DNA from: Chlamydomonas sphaeroides
Taxonomy: Eukaryota; Chlorophyta; Chlorophyceae; Chlamydomonadales; Chlamydomonadaceae
Assembly: GCA_001662425.1 (NCBI GenBank)
Contig: BDDC01000001.1
Coordinates: 338,032 to 402,031 of the forward strand
Direction of reading: 5' to 3'
DNA length: 64,000 bases
This document shows positions 24,310-34,525 of this stretch, piece by piece. Below the pieces are notes generated by a model that worked only from the letters and a program-made list of their open reading frames with translations, had not been told where the DNA came from and did no database searches. The translations under genes were made by a program, and so were the position numbers. Numbering within the stretch: the first letter of the stretch is position 1; each line of letters begins with the position of its first letter.

Positions 24310-27300
24310 TGGCTTGGGCGCAGCTGGGAGGTGGCTGCGCCGGGCGCGAGCGTGTTAACGGCGCCGGCTGGCGGACGGACCGGCGCGGCCCCGGCGATGA
24401 GTGTAAAGCGAAGTACGCCGCGAGGGCCAGAGACCGGCGCTGGGAGGCAGAGGCGCCCCAGTCAGGTCGGACGGCGGCCTCGACCCCATCCTGAAGTCAC
24501 AGCTCGCGGGAAGCCGTCCCGCGGCACAAATGCCGCCTGCAGTACGGCATTACGGCAACAGACCCTAGCAGCTCGACGGCCGGCTTTCGCCTTAACACAG
24601 CCCCGCACGTGGGGCTACAGGCCTGGTGTAACGTGTGAATGGCGGATATCCAACGTTGTCCTCTTGCACGTAACACCACCCTACCAGGTCTGCGCATGCG
24701 TGACACCTCACTTCGCCTCGCATCTTCATGGGTCGGGTACCGATGGGGCTGTGAGGCGCTATGGGTCAGGGCCGCAGCGGCTCATGCAGCGGCGTCACAG
24801 CACAGCCCTAGTAATACGAGCACCTAGCAGCCGGGCCGTGTCGAACGCACGCAGGGCCCCAAACTAGCAAGAGGACACCCCTGGCCTAGCTCGCCGGCGC
24901 CCCGCCCCATGCCCGGCCCCACCAATTGAGCCCCGGCAGTGCGTTGCCAACCCGCGCCCTGCTGCTGCTGCCTGACCTCACTGTTGCGGCCCGACAGCAC
25001 GCTGCCTACGCAAAATGCGACCAGCTGGTGCCGCGCAGCCCCGGTGCAGCCAATGGAGCGCCGGTGCGCCACCTGGCACCCACGGCAGCAGCACGCACGG
25101 GACGCTCTGTCGGCGGCCGCACGCTTGCAGCGGCGGGGCCGCCCCGCTGGGTCCGTGCAGTAACTATCGAAGGACTCCATGAGGGCCAGAGCGAAGGTGG
25201 AGCGCAGCAGTGAAGCTGGGGCGCCACATCCCAGCTGGGCGCAGCCTGGCACGGTGCGGCGGCCCAGGCCGACAGGGGTCGCCGCCGCAGTGGCACATCG
25301 TCGTGAGTGGCGGCGGTAGCAGCGGCAGCGTCACAGCCAACTGCTGCAGTACAGCCAGCGCGCCGGGCCCTCAGGGGAGGCCTTCTGCTGTCACTGAACA
25401 AGGCCCCTTGGGGGAGGTCGCGGCGGGCTCGCTGCCGCAGCTGCTTCCGGCAGCAGCAGCGCTTGCTGCCAGCCTGCAGAGGGCGTTGGCTGCAGGCTTG
25501 ACCTGGGCTTTGGATCCTTTGTGACCGTTGTGCCCCCAAGTCACAGTTTCGCAGCCGCTCTCTATCACTACCAGTAGCTCGCACCAGCCCCCGCGTTGTC
25601 GTTGCAGCGAGAGGGCCAGTGGAGGGCCAGTGGAGAGCTTCCAGCAAGCGCCTGGAGCCCGCGTAGCAGCCGTGGAGCGACCTTCTATACACACCGACGG
25701 CATTTGCGCAGCTCCAGGGCCGCTAGGCGGTGCCGCGACAGTGCATCCTGCTAGCATGGCCTCGGCCGGGCGTAGCAGGGTGTGGGGGTGTGGGGGCCTG
25801 CACCCTCCCACGCACCTAATGCGCTGTAGCCGAACCGCCCCTGCCCCAAAGCAGCAGGCTGGAGAGGCGTGGTAGCGGCCAGGATGCGCGCAAGTGCAGG
25901 CGGCAGCGGTGTGATAGCCAGGGCTAGGCGCATGGTGGGCCCAGGTGGCGATGGCTCACGCGGCAGGGTGGCCACGGAGACGGGGCGGGGGCAGGCCACA
26001 GAGACGGGGGTCAGGCGGGATTCTTCACAAACCTGTCCCAGCTGTGCATAGGTGCATGGCTCGCGCCCAAAGGAGGCCAGACAGACCAGACGCAAACAGT
26101 CGGTCATTATGCGGTTGTCGCCGGGATTATTGCAGGGGTCTCGGGCACACCGACATCCGTGCCCTCACCCCACGGGCCGGACTTCGCCGCCCGATCTGCC
26201 GCAACGGCAGGAATGCACATCTTAACGCCCGCCGCCGCTGCTGCCGCTCTCGCTGTGTCGCGGCGGCCGCTACCACCCCCTCCGCCTCCGCCGCCCGGCC
26301 CATCGCCGCCCGGCCCGTGAAGCCATGGATCCACAGCGATGCAACTACGAATACGAGTGCATCAGCACTTACCGTAGCCGGGATCCCCCTTGTCAACTCC
26401 TCCTACATTAACCGATGCCCTCGCGGCCGGCGTCGCAGACCCTCCGCCGGCCGCGCGAGCTGAATTTGTGTTGCGGCGGTGCACCGTGCACTGACACGAG
26501 AGAGGCTTGAATTTCAAGCTTACAAGTGAACTTTGAGACTGTGGCCCTACGAAGGCAGATGGATATGCAAGAGCCGTATGCGTATCACGCGTACACAGGC
26601 CGACATGTCGTGACATACTGCATCCGCAGCACGACAAGGCCGGAGGGGCAGCGGACCGTACGTCCCTGCACTCCTAGGGGGCACCTCCACCCCCGTGGCG
26701 CTGCCGGCGCACAATAGGCGCACCGCGTGTGCCAGGAATCCTGACAGCCGCTCACAGCGCTAAGGGAACGCTCTCCTGCCATCTCGAGCATTACCTTTTC
26801 CGCACATTCGGCACTGATAACTAAGAATTGGGCCGGCAGCCGGCTGTACATTGCCATGCACGTAATATGGCGTGACAGACAGAGGTGCGTTCGGCGTGCA
26901 CGGTAACTTGCTCGGCCACCTCCCTCACACCCCACCCCACCTTGGTGCAAAGGAACGCGCTGCTAGCAGGTGCCAACGAACGCCATGATCAAAGAACGGA
27001 AGCAGGCACAGGCTGTACTGAAGGGGTAGGCGTGCCGTCGAGACCTCCAAGATAGACAGCGGATGTTGACGAGCCCGAAGGCCCTTCAATCGCGGAACTT
27101 CACGCCGCTGCTCTCCTGTGCCGCATCGCGCCCTAGTGGCGCTGCGCCACCCGACCCCACATGGTCCCGCCACGTGGAGTTGTGGATTGGTAAGAGGCAA
27201 GTGACATGGCGATAGGCATGCGTCCCAGGGAGTACCCTCGATGCGTCCGATACGGCATCTGCGCTTAAGAAGTGCTGCAGCGCGCGGTGCAGCCCAGCAC

Positions 27301-27785
27301 ACTGCTGTGAGCAGGAGAGGGCACGGGCTGCTGCCGCTGCAGCATTTTCGAGACAGGGTGAGAATCGCTCTCTGTAACGAGGTCCCGAGGGGCGGAGCTT
27401 GAGACCATCGTACGTGGCGGCTGCAGACGCCGCCCGTCGCCGCCACCAGGGAGCAGTTGAGTGTGGCCACCAAGGCCGCCATAAGAATGAGAAAGTCTGT
27501 ACTTTGTGTTTTTGTGTCTGTTTCTGCGTTTTGTGTCGGTTGTTGGGGGCAGGGGGGCGAAACGGGGAAGGGGAAGAGCCAGCTGGCGGAGAGGAATATG
27601 GCACGATGGGCGGCAAGGCACCCCAGCCCCACGAGTCACAGGCACGAGCATGTAAGCAACAAAGCAGACGCACACATGTTATAACGACACTCAGATCACC
27701 CTCGACTGCAGCTCGCACGCTTCTACCAATCGAGTCCGGGTTGCTGTCGCCCCCCTGTGACACAATATGCGCTAATTGCAGCAAA
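24310..27785. other. About 3.5 kb with no recognised gene
   Basis: Apart from one copy of a dispersed repeat (26028-26078), I found no reading frame with a recognisable domain, convincing codon phase across introns or typical start context on either strand. Several parts are clearly less GC-rich than the genes. It may hold repeats, regulatory DNA of the CID gene at its right end, or a fast-evolving gene I cannot see. Confidence 0.45.
26028..26078 (-). repeat. Dispersed short repeat, copy B
   Basis: Read on the minus strand this matches the copies at 48743 and 42108 over about 50 bases, with core gagccatgcacctatgcaca and then gctgggacaggttt. It shares one open frame with copy A (ASFGxEPCxxAQLGQV). 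Confidence 0.6.
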
Positions 27786-30700
27786 ATGAGTAAAATGTGG
27801 TCAGGCGAGGCTGAGTTTCGGGCCGTGCTCGCGGAAGCGATAGCGCGCCCGGCAAGTTCTAAACTCGACCGGATTGCCGCTTTGGCTGTCGCTGACGCCA
27901 CGGTGCGCAAGGGGAGAGCGCAAGGAGGGAGCCAATTGCCTCTGTGCTAGAGGGCACAGGGCCTTCGGACATCCTCGCGGGCTGTCCAGCTCTCTAAGCC
28001 GCTAACGCTTGTGCCATGCGCAGGCATACAAAGTTGTTGCTGTGATATTAGGAAAAGAGCAGCGGCGAACTGGAGATACCCGTGCCAAACTGCATCTGCT
28101 CTACGCGGCTAGCGCTGTCCTTCGGACCAGCCGCAAGCAGCATGTCGGCCCCCGCGACCGCTTCGGTAAGGCGTAATTGCTGTCTGCGGGCTTGGCTGGC
28201 CGCTCTATCTCGTCGGCTCACCCGGCCCCTCGTCTGTCGCGCGCGGTCGCGCAGCTGAGCGCCTCAAGCCGGTCGCGGCCGGTCTTGTCAGCGATTGCCG
28301 CACCGAGTTCCCGGTAAGCGATGCGTGAGCACCAACAACACGTTGACAGGAGCGTACCACGTTTGCTCCTACTGCCAGCGGCAGCCTTGCCGACTACGTC
28401 GCCCGCACTGCAATCGCTCCCCGCACTCCCAGGCGCAAGTCGAAAAGCTGCTGAAGCTGTGGCGCATGGAGGCGGTGTACACCGCGGAGCAGCTGGCGGA
28501 GATTGAGTCCGGACAGGCCGCGGCGCCGGTCAGCGTCGTGGTCGGCGGCGTCGCCTCCAAATCCCCCAGCGGCTCGCTGACGGAGGCTAGCGCGCAGGTG
28601 CGTATGGAGCCACCGCTGCATGTACCCAATGCCCCGGGATACTTATCTATAATCGCCGCCGCGCACAGCTGCATAGCGCTTCATGTACTCACCCTCAGCG
28701 CGCCACCCCGCGACCCACATCACAACAGGACGCCGGCATGGGCATGGGCGATGCCTCCGGCAGCGGCCGCTCCAGCGTGGTCCACTCGTACCCGCGCCAC
28801 GGCCTGGCCGGCCGCCAGCAGCCTGCGGTGCCGGCCGGCCCCGGCGCGCCGCCCTTCCCGCCGCAGCTGCCCGAGGGCGCGGACCCCTACAGCGCGGACT
28901 CCAACCCCAACGGCGGCCGCCCGCCGCCGCCGCTACCGCCGCCGCCCCCCCAGCAGATGCCGCCGAGCCCGCTCATACCGCCGGGCCTGCTCGGCCCTGT
29001 GGGGCCGGTGGCCATGATGGGCCAGGGGCCCGCGGTCGCCGGCGGCATGTTCCAGCAGGGCCCGGCGGCGCTCGGGGGCTTTATGGGGGCAGCCAACGGC
29101 GGCATGATGGGCGGCATGGTGGGCGGCGGGCCGCTAATGGCGCCCATGGGTCCGTTCATGGGACCCGGCATGCACGGGTCCATGCCAGGGGCCGGCATGG
29201 GGCCCGGCATGGGCGTGGGCATGATGAACGGCATGGTGGGGTACGGCGGCGGCAACGGACCCATGGGTCCGGGCATGGGCATGCAGCGGCCGCCCTTCCC
29301 GCCGCAGCAGGGCCCGGGGCCAAGGCCGGGCATGAGCTACAACCGTTTCGGCCTGGGGCCCACGCACGGCCGCATGCCGCCGGGCCTGGGCCCCAGCCCT
29401 GGCCAGGGCCAGGGCTGGCAGACGCGGCCGGGGCCGGCAGAGGGCGGCGGCCCGCCCGCAGGGCCGCCACCGCCACCGCCGCCGCGGCCAGCGCCGCCGC
29501 CGGGCTCTCCGCCGCGCCCAGTCGGCGGCAACTCGGTTGCGTCGCCGCCGGCAGAAGCTGGCGCGGATGGAGCAGCTGCGGCTGGCGCTGGGATGCGGTT
29601 TGGCGGGCGGCGGAGCCGCTGGGAGCTTGAGGCAGATGCCCGGGGCGGCGCCGGCAGCGCTGGCTGTGGTGGCGTCGGCGGAGGCGGAGGCGCCAGCGAT
29701 CCACGCATGGCATCCAGGCAGGCCGCTCCCATGGAACCCAACTCCAAGCGCCCGGCGATTGCAGCGGCTGACGGGAGCCCCGGCACATCCCCGCCGCCGC
29801 CACCACCGCCGCCGCCGCGGCCGTCGGCCCCGCCAGGACTGCAACCCACAGCGGCCGCAGCCCCTGGGTCAGGGTCGGGGTCGGGGGCAGGAGCAGCAAG
29901 CACGGCTCCGTCCCAGATGCAGCCAGCATTCAGGGCATCGGTACAGGCCCCGCAGAGCAGCGCGCCGGCGCCAGCGGGGGCAGTCGGGAGCGCCCCGCTG
30001 CCGCCCCCGCCCCCGCCGGCCCCGCCGTCTGCGCCAGGTGCCGCGGCAGTGCAGCCCGAGCCCATGGCGGCCGTTACGGTGACGGCAGCCGAAGCGGGCC
30101 CCCAGGCCGCTGCGGAGGCTGTGCCCGCGCCAGGACGCCCGACGGCAGCCGTGCAGGAGGGCGAGGCGATGCAGGTTGACGAACCTCAATCAGGCGGAGG
30201 CGCAGAGGCGGCGGCGCCAGCGGCTGCACAGGCCGCAGCCGAGGCTGCCGCGTCGGAGGCGCTAGCGGAGGCGGAGACAGCGGAAGCGGTTGCGGCGGAT
30301 GCCGCACCCATGGATACGGGCCCCGCTGAGGCGGCCCCTGCGGAAGTGGCGCCGGCGTCAGTGGCGCCGGCGTCAGTGGCGCCGGCGTCAGCGGCGCCGG
30401 CGGGAGCGGCGTCAGCGGACGCTAGCGCACCCCAGGAAGCGGCGGCGGTGGCCGATGGCGGGTCTGTACGGGAGGCGCTAATGGATACGGACGAGGGCGG
30501 AAGCAGCAGCGCAGAGCTGCCGGCATGGCCGCAGCAGCGAGGGCGCGCCAGCGCTGCGCCCGCCTCGCCGGGGCGGACGGCGGACGGCGGCTCGGGCGCC
30601 GTGGCAGAGGGCGGCGCCGAGGCTGGCGGGGCTGGAGCGGCGGAGGCGGCTCAGCAGGAGGCGCAGGAGGGGCCTGGCGAGCCGCGCGGGCAGCGGACGC

Positions 30701-31269
30701 AGGAGGCGAGCAGCAGCAGCAGCAGCGGGGCCACTGCGGGGCTGCCGGAAGGCCCCGGGTCGGCGGCGAAGGCTGCGGCTGAGCCGCTGGTGGAGGTGCA
30801 GGCGGTGGAGGCCGCCACAGGGGCCGAGGTTGCCGCTGCGGCGGCAGCGCCGGAAGGCCCCCAAGCGGCGGCGTCAGGGCACGAGGTATCGATATCTGTA
30901 GACCCGTCTCGGGCGGAGGCGGAGCAGGAGCGCGGGCAGGAGGTGGGCTCAGGAGCCGGCCTGGCGCCGGGGCCTGGCGACGCCACAGCCGCTGCGGACC
31001 GCCAGGCCGAATCGGCAACGATAGCTGCCGCCGATACGCCGGCGGCGGCCTCGGACGCGCCGGAGCGCGCCGAGTCCGCGGCAGACACGCCGGTGGAGCC
31101 GCCGCAGGCGCCGGCGCCGCCGGTGCGTGCAGCCGCCGTGCCTCCGCCAACGTCGGCCGTGGCGCCGGCCACGGCGGCCGCGGCCACACCGCTGCAAGGC
31201 AGCGCCATGCTGCTGCAGCTGCAGCTGCCCGAGCTGGAGCTTGGCGAGCTAGATGACACGTGGCTGTAG
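27786..31269 (+). CDS. CID (RPR) domain protein, likely RNA polymerase II CTD-binding
   Basis: CID domains bind phosphorylated C-terminal repeats of RNA polymerase II in transcription termination, 3'-end processing or splicing. Five exons: 27786..27902, 28024..28165, 28255..28313, 28433..28597, 28729..31269, about 1007 residues. Residues 1-135 carry the helical CID pattern: KLDRIAALAVADAT, then AYKVVAVILGK, a helix with LHLLYAASAVL, and the closing block AQVEKLLKLWRMEAVYTAEQL. The remaining roughly 850 residues, almost all from one exon, are low complexity: first Gly/Met/Pro-rich, then a run of Pro blocks, then Ala/Glu-rich with a 15-base tandem repeat. The C-terminus LELGELDDTWL is short and acidic. 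No RRM is visible, unlike animal SCAF4/8. The assignment rests on the N-terminal domain only. Confidence 0.75.
30343..30413 (+). repeat. 15-base tandem repeat within the CID gene
   Basis: Four or so copies of a unit reading roughly gtggcgccggcgtca encode repeated Val-Ala-Pro-Ser/Ala-type pentapeptides, in frame. Confidence 0.75.
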
Positions 31270-31545
31270 TGAGGATATGAGGACTCCTGAGGCTTTGCGC
31301 TGACCAGCGCAAGACGTTTGACGGTTTCTGACGTGAGTTCGGAGGCTTGCGAGGCAGGATTCTGCTGTCGCGAGAGGTCGTGAAGGTGTCTGGATGATGA
31401 CATGTGGCGACCGACTAGAGCGTGTGTGTATTGGTCGTACGAAGCTTCCACCCCAGACAAGCCCCCGCAACCGCAAGCGTTCCCAGCTACAAACTTGTCT
31501 TATGAGCTGATATGCATATTGCTTTGACATAGCGTGGCAAAGGAT
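31270..31545. other. Short spacer between the CID gene and the CCDC13 gene
   Basis: Only 276 bases separate the CID stop from the best CCDC13 start, on the same strand. It contains no TGTAA; the first one after the CID stop lies at 31613, inside the first CCDC13 intron. Confidence 0.5.
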
Positions 31546-34394
31546 ATGAACGTAAGCAGCGTCTGCTGGGCTTCTAGCTGTGCCACAGGTTGCGTACTCC
31601 CCAGCCAAAAGCTGTAACACAATCGTGTTTCTCGTAGGCTGCGGAGCTGCAGCAGAAATGCCTCTCGCTGGAGTCGCAGCTGCGGGAGCGCGACAGCGAA
31701 ATCAGCACGCTCAAAGAGCTTACGGAAGACCTCTCGCAAGATGTGCAAACAGCGAGGATCCTGGAGCTGGCGAAGAAGGTTCGGCTTGCGAGACAGCATG
31801 CGAACCCGCGTGCCATGCGCTGACCGCGCGAATGCGAATGACCACAGAACCGCGCGCTCAACCTCGCGCTTGAGCGAGAAAAGCAGCGGACAGCACAGCT
31901 GCAAGCAGAGCTGTCGTCGGGTGGTGGCCCAGGCCGGCCCTCATCTGGTCAGCCAGCTGCCCCCGCCGCTGCGCACGTCGAGGTGCGCAACCCCCACCAG
32001 GGTCTGCCACGGGGTAGCCATACTCTGCCCATGACGTGCGTAGGGAGGGCGTGACGCGTTCGCCCGAGGCGCGCCCGCACGGCCATGCCCTTGGACGTAG
32101 GCCATCGAGGAGGTTGCCCGCGGCATGGTGGAGCAGGCCGCCGAGGCAGCGGAAGCGGCCCAGCGCGAGGCGGCGCAGTGGAAGGACCGCTTCTCGCAGA
32201 CCACCAACAAGATCGCGCAGCTGGAGCAGAAGGCAGGTGGCCCCGGCAGCTTGCCTCTCGTCTCCAGCACGCCGTGCCGTCCCGCCCCGCCGTTAGCCCC
32301 CTCCTAGTGCTTCTCATTATAGCAGGTGGCTTGACATCCCAAGTCACAATGGTGTGTGCAGGTGTTCAGTCTTGAGTCGGAGAACAAGAAGCTGACGCGC
32401 GCGCTGGTGCGCGAGGTGGGCGAGGACGTGCCGCTGGCCAAGGTGCTCGACGACAGCGGCACTGGCGAATGGAAGGGGCGCCGCGAGCAGGTCATGGCGT
32501 TGCAGTACCAGGTGGGGCCGTGATGAGAGTGGACATGGCGTACGGCTGGGAAATCGTGTCGTGGCTGTGTATACGGCATCGTTTAAGGTCATGGTGGTAG
32601 CCGCGCTGGTCGCGCCCACGCGGGGCCAGGCGCCAGGCGCGGGGGTGCCCCCTGCCGCCGGGTTTTGTGGGCTATGGCCGGGATGTCGGCGCTCGGCAGC
32701 CGGCATGCTCGTGCCTGACACAGCCACCGCCTCCTCGGCCCTGCCGTCGCCCTGCCCCGGACAGGTCAAGCAGCTCAAGGCGGCGGCGGGGCAGGCGCCC
32801 GCCGACACGCGGCAGGAGGCGGCGGCCAAGGGCGTCATCAACAAGATCTCCAAGGAGCGCAACCAGGTGCGTTGGTACCGGCTGCCGGTAGCTTGGAGGT
32901 ACCACGTTAGCCACACGGAGTGGGCCAGGTGGGCCTCATTCCGGAGAACCAGTGACGCCAGAGACGCATTGGGTCAGACCACAAAAGCGAAAGTAGACCC
33001 CCCATAAGGGCAGCCCATGGGGCCACATGTGCACAGCGCACAGGGCCAGCTGCTGCTGTTTCCAAGCGGCCGCCCTCGCTGCCGCCCGCTAGCCCACACG
33101 GCAACGCTCTCTGGCCCTCGCCCTCTCGGGCTTCCATCCCGTGCTCGCTCCCGCCTGGCGGCGGTACGGCCCCTGCTGCGGTCCCGTGGCCGCTGGCCCA
33201 ACCCAGTCCTGCCTGGCGCCATGCCCCACACATGGCCCACCCAGGGCCACGCGCCCTGCGCTCCATGCTCGCGACCCCGAGTGCCTAACCCTCTGTGGCC
33301 TCTGCTCCTTGTGCTTGCTCCGGGGCCGTGCCGCGGGGCTGCAGGAGCTGGATCGGCTCACGGGAGACCTGGGCGCGGTGCGGGCTGAGCTGGAGGCGCT
33401 CCGGATGAAGTACGACGGCGCCACGGCACGAAGAAAGACGCTCGAGGTAAGATGGGCAACGATGGAAAGCATGGCAACGCGCTGGCAGCCGATGCCGGAT
33501 GTGGTGCCGGGCGAGGCGCTGCCGTGGCTTCACCGCAGCGCTCAGGTTTGGCCGTCGATTGTGGAAAGCGCCAGCAGGGGGGCGCGCAAGGCTTCTTGCC
33601 CATCGCCATACCAGCTTGTGTGGTGCCCCAAACCGCGCCGGCCCGCAGGCGGAGCTGGCCAGCATGAAATCCAAGGTGGCGGTGGTGCTGGAGAAGACGG
33701 CCATGGACGACAAGCTCATAGCGGCGCTCAAGACGGAGGTGGCGTCGCTGCGCAAGGGCGGGCCGGGCGCGGTCGACCGGAAGCCAGGGTACGTGCCGTG
33801 CGCCATGAGGGTCCGTGCCTATGCTGCGAGGGCGAGGGCGCGATCTGCCGCCTTGTAGCGCGCATTCGGCCGCAGACGCTTCGCGCTGCGGGTGGTCGGT
33901 GCAGCTGGTCGGTGCAGCATGCAACGCCCTTGCCCATGTGTTGCCCGTGGCCGCAGGGTGGCGGGCAAGGTGGGCGGCGACGGCGTGCCACACAGCGAGG
34001 AGGAGCTGTGGCGGGAGGTGGGGCAGCTGCGGCGGCGCATCGCGGAGCAGGAAGAGCAAATTGACCGGCAGGAGGCCATCATCATCGCGCTGCAGCAGCG
34101 CGCGTCGGCGGCCGGCACGCCGACCGCGGGCACGAGGCCCGGCAGCGGCGGGCCACGAGGAGGCGGCTGGGACGGCTCGGCGGAGCAACAGCTGCGGTTG
34201 TTAGAGGTGGGGCGGCGAGGGTGACACGGGGAATTGCCTGCGGGGTAAGGGGAGCAGAGGCGGGGCTTCCAGCGCGTGCCGGGATTGCCGACCCCGGGGT
34301 CGAGGTGCTCAGAAGAGCTGGATTGCTGACCTGGCTGCAGGTGGAAAACTCGCGGTTATCGGAGCTCGTGGCGCTGCTGCAGAAGCGGTCCTGA
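31546..34394 (+). CDS. CCDC13: CCDC13-like coiled-coil protein (ciliary/centriolar satellite family)
   Basis: CCDC13 is a coiled-coil protein linked to centriolar satellites and ciliogenesis in animals. Exons: 31546..31551, 31638..31778, 31848..31982, 32101..32232, 32362..32511, 32765..32866, 33345..33446, 33649..33788, 33957..34206, 34341..34394; 403 residues, nearly all coiled coil. Diagnostic matches to the family are RILELAKKNRAL, ALVREVGED followed by GEWKGRREQVMALQ, and AVVLEKTAMDDKLIAALK. The intron after LEQK starts with GC (AAG then GCAGGT); using it keeps both the phase and the exact spacing of the family. The start is the weakest part: exon 1 would encode only Met-Asn before a perfect GTAAGC donor, so an upstream exon may be missed. 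Compared with animal CCDC13 the C-terminal third is absent. Its presence suggests that the alga makes cilia at some stage or retains centriolar genes. Confidence 0.82.
31613..31617 (+). terminator. TGTAA, possible poly(A) signal of the CID gene
   Basis: This is the first TGTAA after the CID stop codon, about 345 bases downstream. It lies inside the first intron of the CCDC13 model, so CID transcripts ending here would overlap the start of CCDC13. Confidence 0.3.
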
Positions 34395-34440
34395 GTCGTT
34401 GGGCTCACGGGGCTCTGGGACTCAGTCGCGATCCTTCGCC

Positions 34441-34445
34441 TGTAA
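34441..34445 (+). terminator. Putative TGTAA poly(A) signal of CCDC13
   Basis: TGTAA sits 47 bases after the CCDC13 stop and only about 80 bases before the next start codon, implying a very short 3'UTR and a compact tandem arrangement. Confidence 0.55.
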
Positions 34446-34525
34446 CACGGATTGTGATGCAAACTTCACACACCGTCCAAACACACGCTGCGTGACGAGA
34501 CAGCACACGAGCAGTCACGTCTAAA

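Noticed and set aside
23646..24867. Open frames crossing the run of N
   Set aside because: They exist only because N codons are not stops.
26127..26396. Minus-strand segment WIHGFTGRAAMGRA resembling an LHC helix motif
   Set aside because: Only GRAAM matches; there are no flanking helices and no ligand Glu, so this is chance.
26901..27632. Minus-strand frame of 235 codons before the CID gene
   Set aside because: No recognisable domain, no splice support and mixed composition. I treat it as non-coding.
30422..31460. Minus-strand frames of 269-296 codons opposite the CID gene tail
   Set aside because: Complement of an Ala/Glu-rich exon; no motif.
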